Of a stretch of DNA of 9,283 nt, positions 1 to 5,686 are shown in pieces. The translations under genes were made by a program, and so were the position numbers. Origin of the DNA: Alphaproteobacteria bacterium. Its GTDB lineage: Bacteria; Pseudomonadota; Alphaproteobacteria; ATCC43930; CGMCC-115725. Within the stretch, counting starts at the first letter, position 1; each line of letters starts with the position of its first letter. Location of the stretch: assembly GCA_005888515.1 (NCBI GenBank), contig VAZR01000152.1, positions 1-9,283 of the forward strand, given 5' to 3'. The notes under the pieces were generated by a model. The model did no database searches and was not told the DNA's origin. It saw only the letters and a list, made by a program, of their open reading frames with translations.

Positions 1-6
1 GTTTAC

Positions 7-44
7 GGGGAGAGGGTGGCGAGCGCAGCGAGCCGGGTGAGGGG
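7..44. repeat. Dispersed palindromic repeat, single arm
   Basis: This GC-rich arm (GGGAGAGGGTGGC early, GCCGGGTGAGGGG at its end) has the same plan as both arms of the composite inverted repeat at 8004-8131: a GGGAGAGGGTG block, a variable middle with GAGCGCAGCG, then CGGGTGAGGG. It is probably one half of a REP-type intergenic element cut by the left edge. No coding capacity is claimed. The rest of 1-117 shows nothing recognisable. Confidence 0.6.
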
Positions 45-117
45 CCGCTCGCGACCGCTCAGCGGCGACAGGATACGGAAGATCGCTAGGACTCCGGTAA
101 CGCGATTTCCGCCGTAG

Positions 118-318
118 CTATCCGTTCAGATCCCCTGTATCCAGCGGCGCATCTTTCAGTCCTGGTATGAATTTCTCCATTTGATAGTGCCGCTTGAATC
201 TTCTCGCGACGCGCGCTTTTGCGACGCAGGAGCGGTCGCAATACTGGGTCAACGACCGCTGCGTCAGCGGTTTACCGCAATGCCGGCAAAATTGGCTTGT
301 CGCCTTGGATGGAATCAT
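118..318 (-). CDS. Small Cys4 zinc-ribbon-like protein, unknown function
   Basis: This 66-residue protein has four cysteines, C11, C14, C27 and C31 (CRHCGKPL, then YCDRSC), spaced as in a treble-clef or zinc-ribbon knuckle. A basic stretch follows (KARVARRFKRHYQ), and the acidic C-terminus has no further motif. The Cys pattern suggests one structural zinc, and the basic helix would suit nucleic-acid or protein binding, but that is inference. The start is the ATG 29 bases downstream of the VOC gene stop; a GAGG lies about 10 bases before it, so the two genes may be co-transcribed. I do not recognise a named family. It could also be the remnant of a longer zinc-finger protein. Confidence 0.6.
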   Translation of the reverse strand: MIPSKATSQFCRHCGKPLTQRSLTQYCDRSCVAKARVARRFKRHYQMEKFIPGLKDAPLDTGDLNG

Positions 319-347
319 CAGTTGAGATCCTCGAGGACTTCGCGGGC

Positions 348-728
348 TCAGCTTCTGGGGAAGTTCAGCTCGACCATGACGTTGTTGTTGTCCGGGAAGA
401 ACAGCTGATCGATCGCCGGCTTGGCGATGTGGTTCTCGCGGAACTTGATGCCCTTCTGCTGCAGCGTCGCCTTGATCCCGTCAAAGTCGCTCGCAAGGAA
501 AGCGAAATGATCGAACGGCCCGGTGTCGCGCGACGGTCCGCCGCCGATCGCGTTCTCGCGCGGCACCAAGTGCACGACCGGGACATCGCCGCAATAGAGC
601 CAGTAACCGGGGAAATCGAGATCGGGGCGGAAACCGACTTCGAGCCCGAGCACGTCGCTGTAGAAATCACGCGTTGCCTCGAGATCGTCGGTCTTTACCG
701 TGACATGGTGCAGTACATTGAGTCCCAT
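348..728 (-). CDS. VOC family (glyoxalase/bleomycin-resistance fold) protein
   Basis: At 126 residues this is the usual length of a single-domain VOC protein. It opens with NVLHHVTVKTDDLEATRDFY, the typical first beta-alpha unit carrying the metal-ligand histidine of the family (HH at about residues 7-8). A second half follows with FDHFAFLASDFDGIKATLQQKGI (H near 74) and ends with DNNNVMVELNF, where the glutamate near residue 121 is the usual C-terminal metal ligand. VOC enzymes are metal-dependent lyases, isomerases or dioxygenases, or binding proteins for small toxic molecules; the substrate cannot be read from sequence. A strong AAGGAGG lies on the minus strand at 734-740, six bases before the ATG. 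The gene is divergent from the MFS gene and is followed by the Cys4 protein gene. Confidence 0.9.
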   Translation of the reverse strand: MGLNVLHHVTVKTDDLEATRDFYSDVLGLEVGFRPDLDFPGYWLYCGDVPVVHLVPRENAIGGGPSRDTGPFDHFAFLASDFDGIKATLQQKGIKFRENHIAKPAIDQLFFPDNNNVMVELNFPRS

Positions 729-853
729 GGCGGCCTCCTTCGCGGATCGCGTTGAACATCATCAGAGCCGATTAGCCGGTTCGGCGCAACCGCGCCGCTT
801 CGCTGGACCGGTTCCCGTTTGGGACTCCGGTGCGACCAGCAATATCCTCTTGC

Positions 854-933
854 CCGGGCTTGTCCCGGGCATCCACGTCTTCTTCTCCTCCGGCGGAGTC
901 GTCTCAAGACGTGGGTGGCCGGAACAAGTCCGG
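854..933. repeat. REP-like palindromic element upstream of the MFS gene
   Basis: Arms at 854-881 and 906-933 are near-perfect inverted copies around a 24-base centre, with ACGTCTT/AAGACGT innermost and CCGG[A/G]CTTGT[T/C]CCGG outermost. When translated, this element gives the familiar spurious peptides of the 'CPGxPR...TWVAGTSPA' type seen in front of many Bradyrhizobium-like ORFs. It lies in the divergent VOC/MFS intergenic region, about 50 bases before the chosen MFS start. It could fold into an mRNA hairpin in the MFS leader or bind a nucleoid protein. The family assignment is from memory of such genomes; the symmetry is visible directly. Confidence 0.75.
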
Positions 934-983
934 CCACGGGGCAGGTTTGCGAACGGCAGCGGCGGCCGCGCCGGCATGCCGCG

Positions 984-2207
984 ATGACCTCCGATTCGCT
1001 GGCACCGGCATTGCGGCGCCCTGCCCTGCTCGCCACGCCTGGCTATCTGCGGCTGTGGTTCGCCGGCGGGATCGGCAATGCGATGCGCTGGCTCGAACTC
1101 CTCGTCGCGGGCGTCTTCACTTATGACGTGACCCACTCGACCTTTCTGGTCGCGCTGGTGACCGTCGCGCGCAGCCTGCCGATGCTGCTCGCCGGCGCGC
1201 TGGCCGGAGTCATCGGCGAGGCGCTCAACCGCAAGCGCATCCTCGTGACGCAGCTGTTGGTCATGGCGACAACCTCGGCGGTGCTCTGCGGGCTGGCATT
1301 GCTCGGAGAAGTCCGGGTCTGGCAGATCATCCTGGCCGGTTTTGTCAACGGGCTGGTCTGGGCCAGCGAATTGGCGGTGCGCCGGCGCATGATCGGCGAA
1401 ATCGTCGCGCCCGACCGGGTGACCGCCGCGGTCGCCTTCGACTCGATGACCAACAGCATCGCCCGCGTTTTGGGACCGTTGGCCGGCGGCGCGGTGTTCG
1501 AGGGGCTCGGCCTCGCGGGCGCTTATTTTGTCGCGCTGCTGCTCTATCTCGCCGCCGGCATCGCGGTGATCGGTCTCGATTTCCGTCAGGAAAAGCGGCG
1601 GCTGCGCATCCGCCGCATCGCCGCCGACATCGCCGAAGGGGTGATGGTCGCGCGGCACAACCCGGCGATCCTCGCCGTCGTCGTCGTGTCGATCATCATG
1701 AATGTCTTCGCGTTCTCCTATTCCGCGCTGATCGCGCCGCTCGGGATCGACCGCTACGGCGTATCGCCGACCTTGGTCGGCGCGCTGGCAGGCGCCGAGC
1801 CGCTTGGCGCGATCGCCAGCGGCATCGCGCTATCGGCGGGATGGATCCGGCTCAACGGAAGGCGTGCCTTGTTGCGCGGCTCGTTTCTGTTTCTCGCCGG
1901 CGTCGTCGCGATGGCATTGTCACCGTGGTACGGGCTCGCCTTCATGCTGCTGGTGATCGGCGGTCTCGGCACCGCGGCCTTCGCGACGATGCAGACCAGC
2001 CTCGTCTTGACCGAAGCGCCCGCCGCGGCGACGTCGCGCGTCATGGGCATCGTCACGATGTGCATCGGCACCGGGCCGCTGGGCGTCCTCGCGATAGGCC
2101 TGCTCGCCGACGAGATCGGCGCCGCGCCGGCGATCCTCGTGATGGCCGGCCTCGGCATCGCCGGCCTCACCTGGACGTGGGTGCGCCTCGGCCGCGCGCC
2201 GGTATAG
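984..2207 (+). CDS. MFS transporter, probable drug/metabolite exporter
   Basis: This 407-residue inner-membrane protein has about 12 hydrophobic segments in two halves, the normal size for a major facilitator. The loop after the second segment (GVIGEALNRKRIL, about residues 75-87) corresponds to MFS motif A. The opening TPGYLRLWFAGGIGNAMRWLE and the overall pattern are closest to the EntS-like exporter group of MFS proteins, which expel siderophores or drugs by proton antiport. The substrate is not readable. The frame is open back to 819, but the upstream part only translates the REP-like palindrome, so I start at the ATG at 984 (MTSDSLAPAL). The last 104 bases recur downstream at 2899-3002. 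The stop lies six bases from the convergent DUF5615 gene. Confidence 0.85.
   Translation: MTSDSLAPALRRPALLATPGYLRLWFAGGIGNAMRWLELLVAGVFTYDVTHSTFLVALVTVARSLPMLLAGALAGVIGEALNRKRILVTQLLVMATTSAVLCGLALLGEVRVWQIILAGFVNGLVWASELAVRRRMIGEIVAPDRVTAAVAFDSMTNSIARVLGPLAGGAVFEGLGLAGAYFVALLLYLAAGIAVIGLDFRQEKRRLRIRRIAADIAEGVMVARHNPAILAVVVVSIIMNVFAFSYSALIAPLGIDRYGVSPTLVGALAGAEPLGAIASGIALSAGWIRLNGRRALLRGSFLFLAGVVAMALSPWYGLAFMLLVIGGLGTAAFATMQTSLVLTEAPAAATSRVMGIVTMCIGTGPLGVLAIGLLADEIGAAPAILVMAGLGIAGLTWTWVRLGRAPV
2104..2207 (+). repeat. Direct repeat copy 1 (3' end of MFS gene)
   Basis: The last 104 bases of the MFS gene, including its TAG, recur in the same orientation 795 bases downstream at 2899-3002. The first 72 bases (2104-2175) are identical between copies; the last 32 carry six substitutions and no indels. 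Similarity stops abruptly at both ends. The DUF433/DUF5615 pair lies exactly between the two copies. Confidence 0.95.
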
Positions 2208-2213
2208 CTCCGA

Positions 2214-2588
2214 TCACCCGCTGCCGATACGCAGCTGCCGGACGCGAATTCGCACGTCTTCAATCACGACGACGCACCCGTTCAGGAGTGGCTCTTGCAT
2301 TGTCGGAAGGTTTCCAAGCAGCAAAGCTGCCTGGTTTTCGGGTGTACGCTTCCCGCTCAACCTGAAGAGAATAAACGAGGGCCCGCTTTTGCGTTTCAAA
2401 CTGAGCAATGTAGCGAAGTCGGTGTCGGCCGATACGAGAACGCGATCCTCGCTCAATACCCGATCAAATACCGCCTCGTCGGGTTCGGCCTGCATCGCGT
2501 AATCGCGCACATGCACCGCATCGTGCCCCGCAAGGCGCAGCCGTTCAGCGACAATCGGGGATAGGGCATTATCGATCAGAAATCTCAC
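2214..2588 (-). CDS. DUF5615 PIN-like protein (probable toxin-side partner)
   Basis: This 124-residue protein begins MRFLIDNALSP and contains VSADTDFATL at about residues 52-61, the two signatures of the DUF5615 PIN-like family. Acidic residues D6, E35/D37 and D55/D57 fall where PIN-fold proteins hold the nuclease metal site. DUF5615 proteins are usually encoded directly after a DUF433 protein and are regarded as possible toxin components of toxin-antitoxin-like modules; RNase activity here is inference. The start codon is GTG (2588-2586), overlapping the upstream DUF433 stop as GTGA, so translation is probably coupled. The pair is bracketed by direct repeats of the MFS 3' end. The segment looks less GC-rich than its neighbours, which would fit acquisition by transfer. 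Confidence 0.85.
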   Translation of the reverse strand: MRFLIDNALSPIVAERLRLAGHDAVHVRDYAMQAEPDEAVFDRVLSEDRVLVSADTDFATLLSLKRKSGPSFILFRLSGKRTPENQAALLLGNLPTMQEPLLNGCVVVIEDVRIRVRQLRIGSG

Positions 2589-2812
2589 GTTGTCGTCAGG
2601 GGCAGCTCACGCTCACGTACCGCCTCCGCCGCGTAGCGTAGTGCTTCAGCCAGATCATCCGCTTGGAGATCGGGGTAAGCGGTCAGTATCTCTGTCTCGG
2701 TCATCCCGTCAGCAATCATGCCGACGACCGTCGCGACCGGGATCCGTAACCCCCGAATACAAGGGACCCCGCCCATCTTATTTGGATCTACCGTAACCCG
2801 CGTGAACTTCAT
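2585..2812 (-). CDS. DUF433 domain protein (probable antitoxin-side partner)
   Basis: This 75-residue protein is a single DUF433 domain. MGGVPCIRGLRIPVATVVGM at about residues 13-32 is the family hallmark, followed by a helical segment ending AYPDLQADDLAEALRYAAE. The domain is a small winged-helix-like fold, and DUF433 proteins typically precede a DUF5615/PIN-like gene and are taken as the antitoxin and autoregulator. Its TGA overlaps the GTG start of the DUF5615 gene by four bases. The promoter should lie in 2813-2898, between the ATG and the second MFS repeat; I could not pick out convincing -35/-10 boxes there. Confidence 0.85.
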   Translation of the reverse strand: MKFTRVTVDPNKMGGVPCIRGLRIPVATVVGMIADGMTETEILTAYPDLQADDLAEALRYAAEAVRERELPLTTT

Positions 2813-2898
2813 GCTGCTCTCTCGATCAGCGTGTGGCGTCGATCAAGTGTAGCCGCTTGGCCCTTTTTTCGCAGCATCAGTCGACCGATGTCGCTGGG

Positions 2899-3002
2899 TC
2901 GCCGACGAGATCGGCGCCGCGCCGGCGATCCTCGTGATGGCCGGCCTCGGCATCGCCGGCCTCACCTGGAGCTGGCTGCTCCTGGGCCGCGCGCCGGTGT
3001 AG
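2899..3002 (+). pseudogene. Orphan duplicate of the MFS gene 3' end
   Basis: This fragment encodes the last 34 residues of the MFS protein (DEIGAAPAILVMAGLG and onward) and ends in WSWLLLGRAPV-stop where the full gene has WTWVRLGRAPV-stop. It has no start and no upstream MFS sequence, so it is not a gene. At the DNA level 98 of 104 positions match 2104-2207, with perfect identity over the first 72. All six differences lie in the final 32 bases and mostly preserve hydrophobicity, as expected if this tail came from a functional relative. It may be the original gene end displaced by an insertion, or the incoming end brought with the DUF433/DUF5615 module. Confidence 0.9.
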
Positions 3003-3015
3003 CGCGGTAACGCCT

Positions 3016-3369
3016 CTACGAGCGGTGGCCCGCTCTCGACGGCGGGTGACCGCGCAACACAACGGGCTCCACACTGAGGTTTTTCATTGCTGCAGGCCGC
3101 TCCGCCATCGAGGAGGCGGGGACCGCGGGCATCGCTTCTGCGGTCGCCGGCAGCTCTGCCATCGCCGCCATGGCGGGCAAATCTCCGGCCACCATTACGC
3201 CGGCCGTTGTTGCCAGCGCACCCAGGGAAATTACCGCGATGAACCAGAGCGCCGCCGGCCTAAGCCGCAGGGACACCGGAATAAACGCCGCTTCGACCAG
3301 AGCAAAGCTGCTGCTTGCAGCCGAAAGACCCGAGATCTCGGGAGAGTGCTTCTCGACGCGCGCTGTCAT
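3016..3369 (-). CDS. Small single-span membrane protein, unknown function
   Basis: The ORF is open from 3510, but I prefer the ATG at 3369 (MTARVEKHSPE), which sits six bases after GGAG; a second ATG directly before it is also possible. The 117-residue product has a polar N-terminus, one clear membrane segment near residues 36-62 (PAALWFIAVISLGALATTAG), then an Ala/Met/Pro-rich tail with AMAAMAELPATAEAMPAVPA and a basic end. The tail would be periplasmic if the N-terminus stays inside. I recognise no family. The low-complexity tail and lack of conserved motifs keep confidence moderate; the opposite strand is also open here but gives an Arg/His-rich non-protein-like translation. Confidence 0.5.
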   Translation of the reverse strand: MTARVEKHSPEISGLSAASSSFALVEAAFIPVSLRLRPAALWFIAVISLGALATTAGVMVAGDLPAMAAMAELPATAEAMPAVPASSMAERPAAMKNLSVEPVVLRGHPPSRAGHRS

Positions 3370-3789
3370 CATCGACTCCATCGGATCAGCAGTCCACCAG
3401 GGGGTCGGGCACTGCAGTTGAGATATCGAGCCTCGGGGTCGCTTCTGTCGCCCAGCGGCCGGAAGACGGTCTCGCTGAACATCGCCAATTTGAGCGGTTA
3501 ACCCTAACAAATCGTAAATGCAAACCCGCTCTTGTGCTTGGAGCGGCCGATCCTTTACGCAGGATTTCAGTCAGATCCACGGTTTCCCACACGCCGGCCG
3601 ACTGCTCTTTTCCCAAAAATGTCACGGCTACTTGCGCAGGGCTTGCCTAAACTAGGGGAGATCCCTCCAGCAATGGTCCCCCACATTGTTGATGATCCTC
3701 GCTCTTTTCGCCGTGTTGGCCGTTGTCGTTGCCCTCTCGCTCGGCACCTGAACAACGGTTCATCCGATTCCACGGCTTCGGTGCAAAGA
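3370..3789. other. Intergenic region with little recognisable content
   Basis: About 420 bases lie between the divergent small membrane protein and lipoprotein genes. The ORFs here are Arg/Ser-rich shadows. The only protein-like stretch is the 19-codon hydrophobic frame at 3692-3751. I found no convincing promoter hexamers, repeat or terminator. The regulatory sequences of both flanking genes must be here. Confidence 0.5.
3692..3751 (+). CDS. Possible 19-residue hydrophobic small membrane peptide
   Basis: The frame ATG ATC CTC GCT to ACC TGA encodes MILALFAVLAVVVALSLGT, essentially one transmembrane helix. Single-helix peptides of this general make-up occur in Rhizobiales. There is no clear Shine-Dalgarno within 15 bases of the ATG, and two TTG codons directly precede it as alternative starts. 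It is 38 bases upstream of the lipoprotein gene and could be a leader peptide or chance. Confidence 0.2.
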   Translation: MILALFAVLAVVVALSLGT

Positions 3790-4098
3790 ATGAAATCGCG
3801 ACAGCTGCCCTTTGCCCTCGCAACGAGTGCGGTCCTGGCCTTGTCCTCCTGCGTTTACCCAGGCCCGGAGCCGGTGCCGTATGGCTATGGTCCGCCTGTC
3901 TACGCTGCACCGCCGCCGCCACCCGTTGCATACCGACGATGCGCTCGTGGTTGGCATTGGGTTCGGGGGCACCATACCGCGTCGGGAAGATGGGTTCCGG
4001 GACACTGTGCCCGCAATTGGGTGAACCCGCCCGCCCCTCGGCCGGAGCAGCCCCCACCGCCTCCGGCCGCACCTGCTCCGGCGCCGCCGCAACAATAA
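3790..4098 (+). CDS. Small proline-rich lipoprotein with W-V-x-G-H motifs
   Basis: The product is 102 residues. A short basic N-terminus (MKSRQ) and hydrophobic core end in ALSSC, a lipobox with C21 as the lipidated cysteine, so it should be a membrane-anchored envelope lipoprotein. A Tyr/Pro/Gly-rich stretch (residues 22-48) follows, then WHWVRGHH (55-62) and RWVPGHC (67-73), two copies of a W-V-x-G-H motif resembling the YxWxxGxW-type repeats of small envelope proteins in this group. The C-terminus is a Pro/Ala-rich tail. The frame is open from 3532, but only the ATG at 3790 leaves a proper signal peptide. The role is unknown. The gene converges on the bactofilin gene, another envelope-associated protein. 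Confidence 0.8.
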   Translation: MKSRQLPFALATSAVLALSSCVYPGPEPVPYGYGPPVYAAPPPPPVAYRRCARGWHWVRGHHTASGRWVPGHCARNWVNPPAPRPEQPPPPPAAPAPAPPQQ

Positions 4099-4113
4099 TC
4101 CCGTCTGGGATTA
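4096..4113. terminator. Palindrome shared by two convergent stop codons
   Basis: TAATCCC (4096-4102) and GGGATTA (4107-4113) form a perfect 7-bp stem with a GTCT loop. The TAA of the lipoprotein gene is the left end, and the TAA of the bactofilin gene, read on the minus strand, is the right end. It could act as a weak bidirectional end signal, but there is no T-run on either side, so terminator function is only possible. Confidence 0.35.
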
Positions 4114-4722
4114 GTCCCCGCTTGCGAGCGTCGGGCTGCTTGCCGCAACAACGTGCGGGACCGAACCGTTGCCGCCGATCGGTCGCGGCAATCCAGTTTC
4201 CTGCGCGCTCCCGCTCAGCGGGCTCTTGGCGGCCTGCGCGGGCCTCGAAGAGGAGGTCCCATTTTGGTCCTCCTGCGGTTTGATCTGACCCGAGATTCGG
4301 CCGCCGCATTCGATCTCGATCTCGCCATAGCTGACGGTCCCGGAGACTTGACCGGCGGCGCGCACGAGCAATCGTTTTTGCACGACGAGCTCACCTTCGA
4401 AGCGGCCATGCACATCGGCGTGATCGGTCGAGACATTGCCTCTGAAGACGCCGGTCTGCGCGACGATGACCTGCTGGCAGCCATCCAATTTTGCGTCGAC
4501 CGTGCCTTCCGCAACCAGCCGATCGCACGAGGTGATCGTGCCCGACACCGACATTCCGGCACCGACGACAAGCGTTCGAGCTTCGATCTGGCTGTTGCGC
4601 GGACGCGGATCCGGCTCGGCCTCACGCTGCGCCGGAAGCGCATCGCTGGGACGCGACGGTTCGCTCGTTTTCCAAAAAGGCTCCGTCGGCTTCAACTCAC
4701 GTTTTTCACTAGCCCCGATCAT
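4111..4722 (-). CDS. Bactofilin family polymer-forming cytoskeletal protein
   Basis: The central domain at about residues 48-149 has the short repeating beta-strand pattern of bactofilins: TLVVGAGMSVSGTI, RLVAEGTVDAKLDG, IVAQTGVFRGNV, ADVHGRFEGEL, LLVRAAGQVSGTV, IEIECGGRISGQI. These rungs stack into a right-handed beta-helix that polymerises without nucleotide. Flanking Pro/Ser-rich tails (1-47 and 150-203) are the usual disordered ends. Bactofilins form membrane-associated scaffolds that place cell-wall enzymes, stalks or polar structures. Total length is 203 residues, on the long side because of the tails. The start ATG at 4722 follows AAAGGGG. A CtrA-like site lies 55-70 bases upstream, suggesting cell-cycle control. 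Confidence 0.9.
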   Translation of the reverse strand: MIGASEKRELKPTEPFWKTSEPSRPSDALPAQREAEPDPRPRNSQIEARTLVVGAGMSVSGTITSCDRLVAEGTVDAKLDGCQQVIVAQTGVFRGNVSTDHADVHGRFEGELVVQKRLLVRAAGQVSGTVSYGEIEIECGGRISGQIKPQEDQNGTSSSRPAQAAKSPLSGSAQETGLPRPIGGNGSVPHVVAASSPTLASGD

Positions 4723-4776
4723 GACACCGCCCCTTTTACGACTGCGATCAACTGGGCGGATTTACCGATTGTCAGG

Positions 4777-4792
4777 GTTAATGCTGCGTTAA
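4777..4792 (-). promoter_or_regulatory. CtrA-like binding site upstream of bactofilin
   Basis: On the minus strand the sequence reads TTAA-CGCAGCA-TTAAC, an exact match to the alphaproteobacterial CtrA consensus TTAA-N7-TTAAC, oriented toward the bactofilin gene whose ATG is 55 bases away. CtrA is the cell-cycle response regulator of this class. The site overlaps an 8-bp inverted repeat, GCTGCGTT/AACGCAGC (4783-4799), which could instead be an operator for another protein. Occupancy is inference. Confidence 0.55.
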
Positions 4793-4920
4793 ACGCAGCC
4801 CCGCGCCCAAAATTGTCACAGCGCACGCGCACCGGGGTATATCGTTGACGTCGCGCAGCAGTGTCGGCGAGGGTTCGTTCGCCTCAAAAGCGACCGTTCA
4901 GATTTCGCCGCGTCGGAAAC

Positions 4921-4954
4921 ACTCTCGGCAGGCGCAGCACCGCCCGCCGAGAGT
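4921..4954 (-). terminator. Strong hairpin downstream of the HU gene
   Basis: ACTCTCGGC (4921-4929) pairs perfectly with GCCGAGAGT (4946-4954). After one mismatch, GGCG (4931-4934) pairs with CGCC (4941-4944), leaving a six-base loop. It begins about 35 bases past the HU stop on the minus strand and is followed there by GTTTCC, a short T-tract. Rho-independent termination of the HU transcript is plausible but the T-tract is poor. Confidence 0.5.
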
Positions 4955-4988
4955 CCAAACCAAAATTGCCGATACCGTCAGTGGCGGA

Positions 4989-5417
4989 TCAGACCGATTC
5001 CTTCAGCGTCTTTGCGGGTCGGAACGCGACCCGTTTTGACGCTCTGCTCGCCTTGATCATGATTTCCTCGCCGGTCGCGGGGTTGCGCCCCTTGCGCGCC
5101 GGGCGCGCCGGACGAACACGCACCTGCAGGATGCCGAGATCGGGAATGCGGATCTTGCTGCCCCGCTTCAAGGCGCGGCCGATATCCGAGACAAAGCCGC
5201 TGAGCATGGCGGTTGCTTGCTGTTTGGGGACGCCATGATTGTAGCCGGCCCATTCGGCCAGATGCCGCAACGTGACGATCGCCGGCAACGCGCCGATCAT
5301 CGACGCGGGCTTCGCCGCCGGTTTTGCGGCCTTCGGTTTGGCGGCCGCTTTTCGGGCCGGCGCCTTGCGTGCGGCGGGTGCCGCCCTCTTTGCTGGTTTC
5401 TTGGTCGTGCGTGCCAT
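4989..5417 (-). CDS. HU/IHF family DNA-binding protein with basic N-terminal tail
   Basis: Residues about 45-142 form an HU-type domain: a helical dimerisation half (TLRHLAEWAGYNHGVPKQQA, then MLSGFVSDIGRALKRGSKIR), IPDLGILQVRVRPAR leading into the DNA-embracing arm, and the signature GRNPATGEEIMIKAS (110-124). The arm proline that intercalates in DNA is present in RNPATG. Residues 1-39 are an Ala/Lys/Pro/Arg tail (KPAKRAAPAARKAPARKAAA and onward) resembling the histone H1-like tails of actinobacterial HupB, but here at the N-terminus. Standard HU is about 90 residues, so the tail accounts for the 142-residue length. It would be a cytoplasmic nucleoid protein. The start follows GGGAGA. The gene is transcribed alone, divergent from the thioredoxin/UGSC cluster. 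Confidence 0.9.
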   Translation of the reverse strand: MARTTKKPAKRAAPAARKAPARKAAAKPKAAKPAAKPASMIGALPAIVTLRHLAEWAGYNHGVPKQQATAMLSGFVSDIGRALKRGSKIRIPDLGILQVRVRPARPARKGRNPATGEEIMIKASRASKRVAFRPAKTLKESV

Positions 5418-5468
5418 CGGGCTCTCCCGGTTTGCGTTTCAAGAGCACAGAATCACGGCTGGCCTAGT

Positions 5469-5670
5469 CGTTGCAACAACGCGATGAAATGCTAGGCGGT
5501 GCGCCGGTTCGGTTACGCACGCACATGGCGACGATCCGCGCAAAAACGCAATCGGATTCGCGCCCGTAAACATTCCGCTGTCCACCCGCAGCGGAATCGA
5601 GTTGCGCACTGGTGCCGCCGCACGTCTTGCCGGCGGCCCTGCCACGGGTTCATGCTGACGCGTTGCAACG
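5469..5670. repeat. Divergent intergenic region with paired CGTTGCAAC motif
   Basis: CGTTGCAAC occurs at 5469-5477, about 52 bases before the HU start, and again at 5661-5669, 17 bases before the thioredoxin/UGSC-cluster start; the second is a perfect 10-base palindrome, CGTTGCAACG. Between them are two hairpins: ATTCCGCTG (5572-5580) with CAGCGGAAT (5589-5597), and GCCGCCG (5614-5620) with CGGCGGC (5631-5637). Both promoters must lie here, and the repeated motif could be an operator. The symmetry is visible; function is inference. Confidence 0.35.
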
Positions 5671-5686
5671 AGTGGAGATCGCGATC

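Noticed and set aside
819..983. Upstream extension of the MFS protein by 55 residues
   Set aside because: The extra residues only translate the REP-like palindrome and give an Arg/Pro-rich stretch before the first membrane segment; the ATG at 984 gives a normal MFS N-terminus.
762..1658. 298-codon minus-strand frame opposite the MFS gene
   Set aside because: Arg/Gly/His/Gln-rich translation with no domain; the plus strand encodes a clear 12-segment membrane protein.
2813..2898. Promoter for the DUF433/DUF5615 pair with TACACT as -10
   Set aside because: At 17-base spacing the -35 would be CTGCGA, matching consensus at only three positions, too weak to call.
4153..4848. 231-codon plus-strand frame opposite bactofilin
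   Set aside because: The minus strand shows regular bactofilin beta-rungs across the same region; the plus translation has no motif.
5418..5480. HU promoter with TTGCAA as -35 and ATTCTG as -10
   Set aside because: The spacing is right but the -10 match is poor, so I left it out of the features.
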